From Lepidurus packardi (lineage: Eukaryota; Arthropoda; Branchiopoda; Notostraca; Triopsidae), in the NCBI GenBank assembly GCA_023053545.1, contig JAKZAN010000004.1, forward strand, positions 9,238,001 to 9,302,000: a stretch of 64,000 nt of DNA, read 5' to 3'. Positions within the stretch are counted from its first letter, which is position 1. Each line of letters begins with the position of its first letter. This document shows, in pieces, positions 36,870-50,731 of this stretch. Both the position numbers and the translations under genes were made by a program. Below the pieces are notes generated by a model that saw only the letters and a list, made by a program, of their open reading frames with translations, did no database searches and had not been told where the DNA came from.

Positions 36870-37273
36870 ACTGTTGCAAATAAACAAAACAAACTGTAAA
36901 TTTACACTTCAGGAAGTTTTGACGCCAAAAAACTCGCTTCTCAATGCCTTTTCTGGAAAGTACAAACGTTAAAGCATGGCCAACTGTATCTCTTTTTGGA
37001 CAAATAAAGCACAATGATTAAACTTTCTTTTTGAATTTGAACCTTAACTACGCTTGAAATTAAACTAAAAGAAAAAATCTCTAAAACTTATGTACAAGGA
37101 ATTTGTGGTGCCAAAGAAGCTTAATTTCTAAATTTCTTTTCTGGAAAGTGCAAACCCGCATCCTTAACCTTTCTTTCGTTGGAAACTAAAATAAATTGCA
37201 AATTAAATTTTTAAGGCCTATTTGGCGCTAAAAATAAGCTTATCCATAAATTTCTTCATTGGAAAGTCCAAAC
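36870..37273 (+). repeat. three degenerate repeat copies
   Basis: The word TTCTGGAAAGTACAAAC at 36951-36967 recurs as TTCTGGAAAGTGCAAAC at 37139-37155 and as TTCATTGGAAAGTCCAAAC at 37255-37273. Each is preceded, 30-40 bases upstream, by a related G(G/A)CGCCAAA / GGTGCCAAAG / TTGGCGCTAAA word and by an AAACTAAAA/AAACAAACTG-type stretch. Spacing between copies is 188 and 118 bases, so copies have gained or lost sequence. An old tandem family or clustered insertions of one element. Confidence 0.65.
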
Positions 37274-40200
37274 TTCCACTCTGAAACAGGTGTTTTTGGA
37301 CCCCAAATACCATATAAATACCAAGAATCTCAACACGGATGCTGTTTTTTGGATTACGTACCTCCAGTGATGAGCGAATATGTCGTAGATCTGTGGGATG
37401 CCAAAACACTATGCAAATGAGCTCAACTCCTCCCTTGGCCGTACTTCCCGTCCCACTTCCTGGTCTGCAACGTATCCGGGACTATCCTTTTGGTTTGCTT
37501 CTTATTTTCATTATATTAAGAAAAAATAAAACTAAATTTGCCCCGCACGCTACCTGCTTTATTCTCTATTTTATACAAGCGGAACGGTAACACAGCACCA
37601 CCTCCGAACTTATATTTTTTTTCAGGTCCAAAACAGTATAACAAGGAGTCGAGACCGCCGCAGCATAGCATAAGCGGGCCGAAAAGGAAGCCAGAGCAAG
37701 GTCGCGCACAAACCTTCATGGCGTCTTCTTTTGCATACACCTATGCATCTACCTGCCTTTTTGCTTTTGGTCAAGATAGGATGGGATTAACCCACGTGTG
37801 TCCTACGAATTAACATCACACTGCTGCCTATAGACAACAAAAAAACAGGATCTCCTTTACCAGACGTCAAGAACCGATATAACCTTTACACCCATTAAAA
37901 AAGGTATAAAACTAACACGCAAGACTTAAATTTTTGATACGAGATTCTTGTTATAAAAAAAACAAAAAAACTCGTTAAAGGATAAAACGATTTTCTGCCT
38001 CTTAACCCTGCGGTTTCATTTACGCGCCCATAAGACTGGCCATGTTAAAAAACTCGGACACTGGAGTTGCGCATTCGCTACGCTAACCATCGAGTGGAGC
38101 TGTCGGTCATCAAGTTAAGCTTTCTACCCTAGATTTTCTTGGTAAAGTTTAGAATTAAAGGTAAACTGTACAAAATTGCTTCGAATTGTACAAGGCTATA
38201 TTAGGTGAAGGTATCACAATATTTAATTGCAAAAAAAAATACCAAGAAACTTTTTGCAGTTTAGTAATTTGATATTAACTTCGCAAATTACTTTGGCACG
38301 TCTAAAACTAAAAGTACAGTCCCGGACCGAGAGTCCCTGAGCCGTTATATTTGGTTATTTTTGTTTTACTTAGTTTTTATAACGTACTTATAACGCCAAG
38401 GGTACTTGGGAACACCTGAGGGTTGTATTAAAACTTCACAGTAACTTTCAGATTTTGTTTGACAACAATTTAAACCGATTTCAAAAAGAAGGCGATTCCA
38501 CACATTTCTTGGCACTTTCTTCTTGTAAGACTCAGCAGACTGACCTTGAGACTGACCCTTTACTTACCAAAAAATTGCACTTAACTAAATAGCAAGCTAA
38601 ATAGTATTAAGCAGACAACCCATTTTGGTATTACATACTTGTAATAGACCGCAAAACAACTTGTTATAGAATGTTGTAAGTCAGAAATAAATCAACCGAA
38701 AAATCATTATAACATGTTTTGTTATATAAGTACAATTTTCTTAAATAAATAAATCATAAATATTTTGCAACTGTTTGGACCAGTTTTCAAAGTCGGGGAA
38801 AAGAAGCACGTCTGCCATCTGGCATCCATTGGCATAAAGGTGCGACGCATTGGCACATGAACGCTAAACGGCCAATCTTTTTTCTTGTCTATTTTGACTC
38901 AAGTGATGTTTATACGTTTGTTGGGGATAACGTGAGGGCCACTAACCAGGTGTATGAGCAGCTCTATCGCGAAACGGATCTCAAGTATAAAATCTCTCAA
39001 TCTTTGCCATCTTACGGTTCACCGTCACAACTGTTTTCGAATAAAACGAGCAACTCTGTAAAAAGTACATAAAACGACAAGACAAACAGATTTAAGTTCC
39101 TCGATTAACATACGGAATGCAGAGCACCACAGGTGTGAATTCTTTCGCTTTATCTTTGATTCAAACACTAAATGGGACTTTACCCATGATGTCTTTTTCG
39201 AAAAAAAAAGACAAAAAATAACAAGTCGTGTTTGCATGGTACAAATCGTGTGGCAAGATTTCATGCGAATTGGACCGATAGCAGGGATACAAAAAACGTG
39301 TCTAATTTCTCGTCGCCTACACGTTGTCTTCATTAGGAAAAGGTACCGGGGAAACTTGCAAATCCGCATTCTTGGATTGGGTGGTCGCCTATAGCTGATG
39401 TGTACTACGTCAACACGTCGTCCTCCACATTGGATTTTTTTTAAGTGTTAAATATTAAAAAAAAGAGAACACGCATATACACATAGCCAGGTTCAACACT
39501 TGGGAAAGAGGAGCAGTGGTTAATGGATGCAAAAAACGCCCAAGTAGAACTAATTCACAACTTGGGCAATCCAACCCAGTCGAAATCCGGTTGGGGAAGT
39601 TTGTCATCATATGCAGAAGAGATTTTATCCAGTGTAGGTAGTTTTGGTTTTTACTCAAGTGATTTTTATAAGAATGTAAGCTTAATTTAATTAACATCCC
39701 TTTCGACTCGCTTAAACTCAAATGAACTTTCTATTCTTGCGAGACTTGTCGTGTCAACTGACCTAACATAGGAGCAAAACTTTTTTCGGTCTTAACTCAA
39801 AAGAAAACGAAATTGAGATGTTTGTAAGCCAAAACCAGATTCTCGAGAAAAAGTCCAAGGAGTCAAGAATGGATTTTTACCTTGGATGATTGTAATTACT
39901 TTTCATGAGTAGTTGTGAACCATCCTTACTGCAGACAATCTAAATCCTCATAGTTTCGGAATACTAATTCAAATTAGTTCCACATCCCGACCAGCGACTC
40001 GAAACAGGTAGAATTTGGAATAACTAACTCGCCAAACAAGAACCAAATTGGCTCGAAGGTAGTCCAAGATCTTCTTTACTCCTGTTACTAAAATTACTAC
40101 TCTGTAACAATGCTATTATTATACCTTTCGTGCGTGTATTATTTCACTTAATATACGTCATCAAAGCGTCACTCATTATTCTGAATGTTAAAACTTTTTA

Positions 40201-43200
40201 ACATTTATTCTACATGTTAATTTAATTAATTTCTTAGATTCTCCTAAATTCTTACATTATGGAAGATTGGACAACCATATCTTCCAAACATAAGCGCTGG
40301 GCTATCTTTTTATGTATCGGATTTACCAATAAAGGTGAAAGGTGTGCTAGCTAGTCAGGATAGAAAATCCCCGCAGTTTTTGCCATATACGTTTAGAATC
40401 CTCTTAAAAAAAGTGGATATGGTATTAAGAATCGAGTAAGTTGCAAAGCTCTCCTTTTTTTGCTAACTAACGAAGAAAGAAAGAAATGCAAACTTGGAAA
40501 GACGCGTTAAGCTGTCAAAAGCTCCTGTCAGATTGCGATGCCTCGTGGAACTGCTGAGCGCATTAGAATTGACATTTGCATACAACAGTTTGTCATTCGT
40601 TTGGGACTTGGGCTGGTAACAAAACCAAGACGTCTTGTTTCCCGCTAGGGGGTATGGGATCATTACAACCGTATATTGCAAACAAACCACTTTGGAGTGT
40701 CCCGCGTAAGAGAAAGACGGTGCGAAAGCGTCTCGTAACCCCAAACAGTGGATATACATCACCCATGCAAGAGAAGAAAACAAAAGAGAAATACCTAAAT
40801 AAAAACGCATAATACGTAGCTTATAATGAGCACAGACTCTATGCAAAAACGAGTGTAACGATAGGGCCTGTAATAAAATCCACCTTGAGAAAAAGACATA
40901 GGCAGTGCATGTGTTTGTTTTGCATAGATCCCCAACATGTTTAACTAATCAAAAGCTATAAAACAAGTCTCATTAGGTAGAAAATGCTTTTGCACTCTAC
41001 CTCGTTATCTCCTTTCTTAAATCTCGGAACACAGTTTGCTTTGGGTCATGTCTTTTTTTTTCCTTTTTTCTCGTCACCTTTCCTACCCGGAGCTCACTGG
41101 TCGTAAAGCAAAACCGCCTCAATTTTACAAAAACCTTTATTACAATACTACTGTATTCTTTTTAAGAAAAAGTTTTTTCTTTCAGATCCCACCACCAACA
41201 CTTTCTGCCCCTAACAAGGTTCCCTAGCTCACAAACTTTCTTTTCAACGCTTTTACCCTTCATTCACCTTTCCCTCATTCACGAGCATTCACCAGAAAGC
41301 TTCAGACCCGTCCATTCAAATATCTTAATTGGGGAATATGATCTTCCTAAACTGCCTAACCTTTTTTTTCAGAAAAACAAATAAACTAACAAACAAAGAT
41401 ATACCTTTATTTACTCACCAAGTAAACCGCCTACTTATGTTTTACGAGTCAAGGGAGGCAATCAGTCGCGTCTTAAAAACCGTAAGATTAGACTCCTAAA
41501 AAAAAGTAGGCATAAGCGGTCATCTGCCCAAACTCATATCACAAGCCACCTCGGAGGAAATGACAAGACATAAAATAACGCGCCCCTTGAACTTAAGTAG
41601 CTCTCCAAAACGCTTGAAAATCGTGAGCGTGACAGACCACTCGGGAACTTACAAGGCAATACCGACTTGTGACCCCTTCACCTGTCCAAGTGGACCACCA
41701 CTACTATCCTACCTTAAAGAAACACCAATTCCGCAAGCTTCGAAATAAAAAAAAAAATTTATTCATTCCCAATTTTCGTCGGAGCGAGTCTTAAAAACGT
41801 AACCCAGGACTCCCTTTTTTTCCTGAAATCCTTCCAAAATATAATAAAATTAGAAAATAGAAGATTTCGCTACGTTTGTTTGCTGCTTGCCCCGGGAAGC
41901 CGCTTGCGAAATGGAGAGCAATGGCTCGCTTCACTTGGGTCACGACATGGCTCTTTTGCCTGGATCCAAAACAGACCCCAACCCCCCATCATCAGCCATA
42001 CCGAAAAACTAGTGCAAGAACGGTATGCAAAATGAGGCGTTTGCCATGATTAGCATAACGGTGGGGCGGCACACGTCCTAAAAAAGCGATTTTTCTTGCC
42101 AAGACTTACGATTCCCACTCGACACTAACATAGAAAATGGCTATTTTCCTCTCCCTTCAGAGCTCCCTTCAAAACGAAAAACAAAATAAGTCAGGAAAAC
42201 TCTGTACCGTAAATTAAATCTTGCAAACTTTTAATTTCAAGCTAAAGAGTTTCTGGAATTTATGTACGCTTCTTGGCTTTCGTGCTTTCTTGGCTCCAAA
42301 TACATTCCATACATTTTAATTTCAATTTAATTTGTGAGCAGAGAACAATTGTGGTCAGAGTTTATTGTGATCAGGGAACACCCTCAATTACTACAAATCC
42401 TGGTAAATTGTTTTCATTTCCCTATTTGGCTTTTTACACGCTAATTAAACTTAGTGCTCAACGTGTTAACTAACGCCTGTAATAAGTTAAGTATGTTACA
42501 TGCCAAGTGTCTTGCTTGGCATTCTTGCGTAGGGGGGGGATCGACAATGACGGTGGTTAAGAGACTTTGGAGAATTGCTCTGGTTGGCGCATCAGGCAAA
42601 GAATGAGGTCAAGCTGAATTAATTACTGCGTAGTAGAGCATAGATACGTCTTACCGAAAAAGTCGTGATTCGGGCTTGGACCACAATTGCCACCTTGGGT
42701 GGAATGTTTGGAGCTTGCTCGAGAGAAAAGACATGGGCTTTGAAGGGTAATTGGTCCATGGTCCACGTGACGAATGATGACCGCAGACTCCACAAAGCTT
42801 CCATACCAATACCATACCAAGCTAGTGATTAATTACTGGTCTTTGTCCTCGGGCTTGGAATGCTTCATGCTTTTAAACTACGTATTTTGCCACCGTTAAG
42901 CCACAAGTTTAAATAGTCATGATACTTCTCTTTTCTTTTTTTACCACAAAATTTGTGTTGATTTTTTAAAAGAAAATTATAAACGGTTTCACTTCGCTAC
43001 GTTGTGATTACATCAACCACCTACTGGGGTCCAACTACCCCCAAAGTTATTTTTCGGTTTTGTTTAAAAAAAAAGTCTGACTGATTCGCCATTTTTGATC
43101 TAAAATAGTTTCTTTCAGAAAAATGAAACACGTCTCACACCGTGAAATTAAGATTCAATCCTACCTGACTTTTCACCTGCGTTTTAGTTCGTCACAATGA

Positions 43201-43695
43201 AAAGTAAAATAGAATTACTGTATTGATGAGTTATCTAGACCGACCTGAACGAACAAAGAAACACTGAGATTTCGCCATTTTCCGTTTTTTTGTTTGTTAG
43301 AAAGTCTCATCGTTACTTTTTTTTCGGTTATTCAACCTAATTCGGACCTGACCAAGGCTAACTCGCACTTTTGGCCAAGTAATTTAAGCAGTTCGCCTTC
43401 GATGTAATGTGCAAAGTCATCTGCCTCGACCCAGCTTAGAGCCAACCTTTGCATATTGCATCAGTGGTGTTGAAAAAGTATCGACTTCTCGCCCGGTAAC
43501 TACCAACTCGACCAAACTGTTTCTTACACAAACTTCTTTTCTGCCCATAAAACGTGCCTAGTTTGGTCAAGAGAAACAATTGGATTTTCATCCCTTAATC
43601 CCCTTAACCCACATTACGACCTCTTGCATATACATTAAACGTTCTTCTGTCAGGCAATCGATTCTCATTTTTTTTCTATGTTTTACGATATTGAA

Positions 43696-43711
43696 CTCTC
43701 TCTCTCTCTCT
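43696..43711 (+). repeat. CT microsatellite, 8 units
   Basis: CT repeated over 16 bases, continuing into a C/T-rich stretch. Confidence 0.95.
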
Positions 43712-46009
43712 TTCCTTCCGTTCGAAGTTTGGGCATGTGAGGATGACCTGGATATTAACTATACACACACCTCTATAAGGAAGCGAACAAACTAAATGAA
43801 AAATCGAAAGGTTTTCCTCCGTTTAAACCTTTTCTAAGGGTTAGTATACGTATCAACCATAAAATATCATCATTTCACGCGATATTACGTTATGTTCCTG
43901 GACTTTGTTTGCCTTTGCCCAAACTTGGCTCTGTCTAGTGATGATCTCATTATAAGAGGCGGATGCTCTCTAAGCTCTTTTATAGATTGCCAGGTTCAAA
44001 TGCTTCGGGATTTCAAGCTTTGTCGTCTCCCGCAACTTTTACTACTGTCTCGAGAGTTCAATTAAGATGCATTCTAAACCTTATTTTATTTTTTTAAATA
44101 CTTGCGGCCGGGTAATGACAAATAACATTGGAATATGTTTGCCGCAAGAAGAAATGCCAGAGAGAGTCCTGTGGATTCCTAATTTCCGCTCCGAATGTTT
44201 CTGAAGCAATGGGCGAGGAAGAGATGGCATTTTCCTCCTAAATAAAAAGATTAAAAAAAAAAAAAATTCTGATATCCCCACACTATGTGGCCTCACGCAC
44301 GACCGCTCACCAACTATCCAGTGTATACTGGGGGCTTAACCTCTTTTTTTTTTCGTTCCTCCTCCAGTTGCATACTATCATGTGCCACACTTGCTGTCCC
44401 AACAAGAAAAAACAAACGATAAATGCACGTGTATGCGAGTCCCTATATATACATTCCTGCTCTAAATGGCGGCACATCTCTGGAAATCGCGTCATGGAAA
44501 TTAAGGTTAGTCTGTTCAATAAAAAAAAGAAAATTCAACAGGTGAAAGTTGTTGCGTTGTTGCATAGTTATCTGACGGGCCAATAATCAGTTTCTTAATA
44601 GGAGTTCAGTCCAGAAGCACCTTTTTGGCTTGTCTGCATTTTGCTCCAGTTATGGCAGATGCACATGCCCATAAAACTGAGAGCGGTTTGGGCTCCAACT
44701 TCTATTTCACTCAAAGGATTCCATTTAAAAAAAGTTTAAAAATAGGAAAAAGAAAGACAATGTAAAGCGCATTGTTTTCCCTGCCATTTTCAAGGGATTT
44801 TTATACAATATTATGCCAGTTTTCCTCAATAGTAAGCTGCTATGCCATTGGTATTATACAGTGAGAATTAAGCTAAGGTAGATTTCATTGAAGAATCTGT
44901 ACCTCACAAGACGATCTCATCCATCAAGTTTCTCTCTCCCGAGCCTTAAAACTAATAACCTAAAGGTGAAAGGCATTCTATTCCTACTCGCATGTGGCAC
45001 GTGCATCGCTCTTTCCCTAACAAGAAATTCACGCTCCCTTACTTAGCATCACCAAGCGATAAATTACTTCTTTTTTTCAGAGGGTGGTAAAAAATAATCT
45101 TTTTCAAACCTTATTTTTTTTTGCTTGAGTTCTTCCCCGCCAAATACTCAACACGCTGTGACGTAATAACTAATGCAATAGATACAACTACTGCTGACTT
45201 TTTTCCCTTTTGGAAGAATCGAGCAAAAGGAATGAACAATAGCGGGAAAACTCCAGACCTACCTCAAACTATCGCAAGTTCGGGTTCATCGCCATAAACA
45301 CGAAGTCTACCTCCTCCACAAGTCCAATCATATCAGTTCGATCTTAACATCTTCGAGAAAAGTAGAGAAGAACAATATAACGAGTTATAATTATTACGTA
45401 AGAAACTCCCATTCCTTTCTTCCCCGTAACAAGCTCTCGGAATTACGCTCCTGTTGATAATACTAAAAATCGAAAAAGGGCTTCATTTGCACACCAATCA
45501 AGTTTGCTTGTCCGATCGGGGCCGCCGCCCGAATAAAGAAATTTCAATTAAACTCACGCTGCTCTTATGTTTTAACGTCGTTTCAATCAAACCGTTTCAA
45601 GAAATTGAAATGCGGATTAATGCGCGTCAAATCAAGCAGTCAAATAGACCCGTTTTGAGGGGCGATGCAGAGTCTTAATAAAGTATCCCTCATGATCTTA
45701 AAAAAACTGATTCTTCGCAGAAATAAATAATAATAAAAGAAAAAATCTTGGGCTGCCATTGCGAGGGCACGAATAAGTAAGTAACGTTAAAGTGGGTTCC
45801 ACAATTTATTAAGACAAGCAAAGCTGACTAGCCCAGCTGGTTTCAGTAATTGAAAAAGAGAGCGATTACAAAAAAATTGGATTTTTTTTTTTTAATGACC
45901 GACTCGAATGTGGCTGGGCTTGGGTGCTGCCCATAAAGAAAAGCACACGCCAATCTTCTCCCTCGCTTATTTTCCATAAGCGTGGTACTTCCATGAAGCT
46001 TTGGTATAC

Positions 46010-46031
46010 AAAAAAAAAAAAAAAAAAAAAA
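46010..46031 (+). repeat. poly-A run, 22 bases
   Basis: Uninterrupted A run preceded by GGTATAC and followed by TCGGGGCAC. No retroposed gene body is recognisable before it. Confidence 0.95.
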
Positions 46032-48683
46032 TCGGGGCACAATCCTTAAAGTGCTCGGGGTTCACTAGCTTCTTGAAATCGTTACATAAAACAGATAACG
46101 CTACTAATATCCATATCGTCACGAGACTAACGCTTCTTTTTAACGACTACAACGTGCGTGTAAGATATAACTTACCAATGCGAAATGAAACGAGTTAAAT
46201 AACTGCCAAGGCCCTCACTCCTTAAAAATTGTCATAAAAGCGTTCGAATTATCTTCCTTGAGCGAAAAATTTAACACGGATGACTTGAGCGCACGACTCT
46301 AGAAGCGATAACGAGGTCCAAAGCGACTTTGTAATGTATGTTATTTATTTTATTTTGCAAAAGAAAAAAAAAGATAGGTAGAAAAATGGCAAGTTCCCAA
46401 ATGAAATCCTTGATTAATTTCTCTCTAATTATTCTTTAACCCGTTACAAAGTTTCCTTTTGGTTTTAGAGTCAAAATGATTTTTTGTTTTTTCTAATAAA
46501 GTCCATAACTAGAGAAAGTATTCAACTGAAACAAGATTTCCACATAAAAATGACTTGGAGCTTTTCTTTTCTTTTAGCAGAAATTCCATACGAAACAAAA
46601 TTGAAATGAATTCAATGATAATAAACTCTTTCTATACTTTTAAAAATAACCCTTCTTTCTTCGAATACAAAATGCTCCTCTATTCGTTCTCAGTAATATC
46701 ATGAAAAGTTTCCAGCCAGCCAACTAATCAAATTCTATTCACTTTTTAATCAAAATATAATTGGTAACGCTCATTCTTTCATAATTCAAAGTATACTCTT
46801 GAATTTCGCTTTGAAAGCTAACAATCAAAGAAAAGTTTCGGAAACACATAAAGCTATCACAATCACCTTACTGCAGACATCACTCCATAATCCTTTTGAA
46901 GTTTAAAACACGGCACACTTTTTGTTAACCTAATAGCTTTTATGCCAAAACAAAAAAGGATAAAATTACGATACAATTTGTAATATCACAAAGCAAAAAC
47001 AGAATTGGAAGGTAATTCACCGTTTGAATTTCCTTGTTCACTTCATTGTTGCCATTTCGGTGCGGAATTCTAGTTAAAATTATAATATTACAAGTAAAAA
47101 TGGTAAAAACAGAAAGGTGTAACAAATATACATGTATTGTTTAAATTTACGGAGTGTTTGTTCCTTAAATTACATTTATTATTATTTTTATTATGTATTA
47201 ATTAAATACATTTTTTGTTTAAATTAACTGATTTTTTATAGTGTTTGCATATTTTAAATCTAGCGCAATCGACAATTCTAGCAATTTACAATCAATTAAC
47301 CAATAAATTTACAATTCTATTATCTAGGGAATAGTAAATTTTGTATATCAAGGATCCTTTTTAAAAAAAAGTTATTTTAAGTAAAAATGATTAGCAAAGT
47401 AAAGACCAGCAAAGTCCAGCAAAGACTATAATAAAAGCATCAAAAACAATGAAGAATAAAGCCGCCTCTTGCACAAGAGACTATCGACCCAATTCGCAGT
47501 AATTGGCACTTTAATCTCGATCATGACTGATCTCCTGGCAAGGGTCTTATAAACGGGAGTCCTTTCGATCATGTTATTGCGGTTTGAAAAACCAAAGCAA
47601 ACGACGTGGCAATAGATCAGGGCAGGGCTCACTTCTTGAAACGTGTTGCAAAAGTTTCGCAATGCTGACATGAGCCAGACTTGACCGACCGATGATGAGG
47701 CACAAAATCCCCAAAGCCAGCTCTTTGCTCTTCTTTTGCACACATAAGAAAACAAAACAAAACGGATTTTGTTGTAATTCCTCAGCGCTAAAAAACCATC
47801 CAACCAGATCCAAACACAACTTTCAATCCCAAGTTTGCTAGCTTCTTTTGAAGCTATTCAAAAAGACTAGTTTTCTAAGATGCAGCCAGAATGGGCTAGC
47901 GTAAAAGGATATTAAATGTTACACAGAGGACGCAGAGAGAAATAGTTCATATTTTGCACGCGGGAGTCAAAAGGCAGCCTCATTACGCACCACAGGGAGT
48001 CCATCGTGCGGCTACTATTGTCACACTAAATACTTTGAAACACCTTCACTTTAAAAACAACAACAAAAATAACTAAGATCATAAATGTTACAACTCCTCG
48101 AGCCTTGAATGCTCATCATATTCCCCCTTTTTTAAACTATTAATTGAAAAGAAAGCTTCAAGGGCTTTATACACATACAAATATAGAACCCACGAAATGC
48201 GTTATTAATGCCAGATCTCTTGTAATGCTTCTTGTCTCGGTGTGTAATAATAGAACCTCAACCTCGTAGAATAAAGGAAAACTTGACCATTACTGCCTCC
48301 ATCACTTTTCTTGTTTCCCCACAACAATGTTGGCATAATTACTCAGGACTACATAAACTGGAATTTGACTTGGCAAGTTAATTACTGGTTCCGTCAAGAG
48401 CAAAAAAATAAAGAAAAAAAAAGTTTCATTCTTTTTGTGACTTCTTTTCATCCCTTCGTGATGCCACATGCCAAGAAGCCCCAAACGGTGCATAAGAATT
48501 TCTTTATAAATTTCTTTTTCCTTGAGTATGCATGTGTGTGCAAGCAGTTCGAGGGAGCGCACTGCACACACATACACACTCATATGCTGTGGAGGAAGAT
48601 TTGAAAAGGATATAACATACAAAGTTTTGTTGTAGGTTTGCATGTGTAAGGCAGTTCATAAATCTTTGCGAAGCAACAAGCTA

Positions 48684-48880
48684 GGGCGTGAAACTGTCCA
48701 GGAACCTGCCGGGGTTCTGGTATATAGTAGTAATAGTAGTGGCTTTCTGGGGGTTGCATACAGGACTGGGGGATATCATCGATCCAAAAGCAGCGCGTAA
48801 TCTATACCGGGGCCTCCAAGTTGTGAAACCTTTTGTTGCATCAATACCATCACGGCGTGTCATTTATGGACCATAAAACC
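48684..48880. other. GC-richer patch open on both strands
   Basis: The plus strand is open at 48688-48876 (62 codons, including a hydrophobic YIVVIVVAFWGL segment followed by DIIDPKAARNLYRGLQ) and the minus strand at 48681-48863 (60 codons). Either could be a small exon or fragment of an old mobile element, but I recognise neither and see no clear splice sites or repeats at its edges. Confidence 0.15.
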
Positions 48881-50671
48881 CTTTGAATCCCTATCAACGC
48901 GCATATGGGAGCTCACGGAGCCTTTTTCCCACCCCAAGCCTCCAAAAGAAAAGATGACTCTTAAAAGGATTTTCTCAAACTTTAGACCCAGAGACTCGAA
49001 ATCCAAACGTTCCTACCTTAAAAATTTTCTTACTTTAAAAATAAAAAAATCCTATCTTAAAGAAATCCCAAAGCAGCATTTTACATTTCAATAACGCGCT
49101 TTGCAATATTTTCTTTTGAGTTGTGCGAATTTCAATAATGAATTACCTCCGAACTATTTTTTCGAATTTTTTTAACACACTAACATTGCATGGAAAATTC
49201 TTAATGTATCACTGTTTTACTCTACATTTGCAATGTGTATTGCAAAACCCAATTTCCACTGTGCATCTTTGTGAATGGCAATGTTCATTGGAATTTAACA
49301 TTTTTCTTGCTATAAATGGTACCGCACTGTACTTTATGGTAGCTGGTACCTTTTCCGCCAACAAAGAATTCAAAACAATATGCCATAATACAACGCAAAC
49401 GCGAAATTTACTTATAATTTTACTACTGAAATTTCGAAAAATTAAACCTGCTCAATAGCAAACTAAAATATCTTAAAAGGCGCTTATTATCAGTAAGGAA
49501 CAAGATTAAGATACAAGATACAACACAAGATTGCCTACATGTAATGTAGAATTACTGGTTATTTTCTTCGAGTGCAGATTGCTTGTACCAGACATAACTT
49601 TCATTGTAACATTACAAACAAGGGAACACTTGGCCATACGTGTTAATTCGGCTTTGTAGAAGGAAAGACGGATATACAGTACTCGAACGGAAAGTTCGTA
49701 AGTTTGTTTCCATTATCTTTAGCCAAGGTCTTAATTTTGGTACGCATAAAAGGATTTCCCAGGAGTTTTAGGATTCTACAGACGTCTTATAGAGCCTTCT
49801 TTTAAACTAAGAAAAAAATCCAGCGAAAATTAGAAATTCCAGATGTTGCATTGCATAACTGTTGGATTTCGAGAGCGATATTAGCGCTTTGCACGTGAGC
49901 TATTTACCACCGAAACTAGCTAGAGAAAGTGTTGTATAGGCAGGAGCAAGGCCGAAAGCGTTACTTCATATTATATTAGTATACATTAAGGCAAATGAGA
50001 ATAAAAGGCTTCTTTTCTTTACAACTAGTTCACGAAAACTCGTTGGGGGTTCTTTGTTATGGGAAAAAAAGGGGGGGGGGACGCCTTAGACACATCCACG
50101 CTTGTGTAACATTACGTGTATTATTGCGTCTTAAAATTGTCCTCTTCCATTCTTCGCGTTACGTTCCATGCTTACACAAAAGCGTCGTAAAAAGGCCAAA
50201 AGAAGAGAGGACACACACACGCATTTAACAAAAGCTGTTTCGCCTTCAACAACTGTCGCCTCTCTTCTCTTGGCCAGAACACTGCCTCAAAGCTATTGTG
50301 ACACGGAACAAATGAGTTCAAATTATTCAACGCTTTTCCTATTCAAACAAACCTGGCATATTTCGTCTCTTTAAAGCAAAAAATTCGCCATCAAAATCCT
50401 AATTTGGCTGGACAGGATGACGTCACGCTTTGTTTAAGCACAAGAAAACGTGACTCGAATTTACGCGATTCTTCAAGACGTGTGTGCATTTCTCCTTCTT
50501 GCCTTACTGTTAACGTACGCTCTCGTTGATTTAATCTAAATATAAAAGGCAAGACTTGAATGTTGAATAAAATTTCTCGGTTGGGAGGGCAATTACACGG
50601 TCTTGATAGTCTACGCAAACAGGCGTTTTGCTCTGATTCTACCACCCCTGCCCTTTCTTTACGAACTCCAG
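48881..50671. other. non-coding stretch, no gene seen
   Basis: Frames such as 49123-49458 (111 codons) and 49995-50228 are unremarkable. G10 occurs at about 50071-50080. A perfect TGACGTCA palindrome is at 50418-50425. A 132-codon minus-strand frame covers 50391-50789 without recognised content. Confidence 0.5.
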
Positions 50672-50731
50672 CGTCGTGGATTCCGCGATTGTATCTCAGT
50701 GTAGAGATCACATCACTACACAAGTCGCCAA
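50672..50731 (+). other. candidate 60-base exon between good splice-site matches
   Basis: A pyrimidine-rich stretch with CCCTTTCTTTACGAACTCCAG ends at 50671 (split here: CCCTTTCTTT then ACGAACTCCAG), and GTAAGT begins at 50732. Two of the three frames between them are open (one reads VVDSAIVSQCRDHITTQVA), the third has TAG. The donor is a full six-base match to consensus. The peptide is not recognised and the piece is too short to judge coding potential. Confidence 0.15.

Larger units (their letters stand above)
37274..48683. other. long non-coding stretch, no gene seen
   Basis: About 11 kb in which I can support no gene. The longest frames (40463-40846 minus, 127 codons; 47426-47803 minus, 125 codons; 39025-39369 minus) are within chance expectation and lack motifs. 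Simple tracts include CT at 43696-43711, an A run of 22 at 46010-46031 and 8 G at 42532-42539. The stretch 46.3-47.4 kb is especially AT-rich. Confidence 0.55.
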
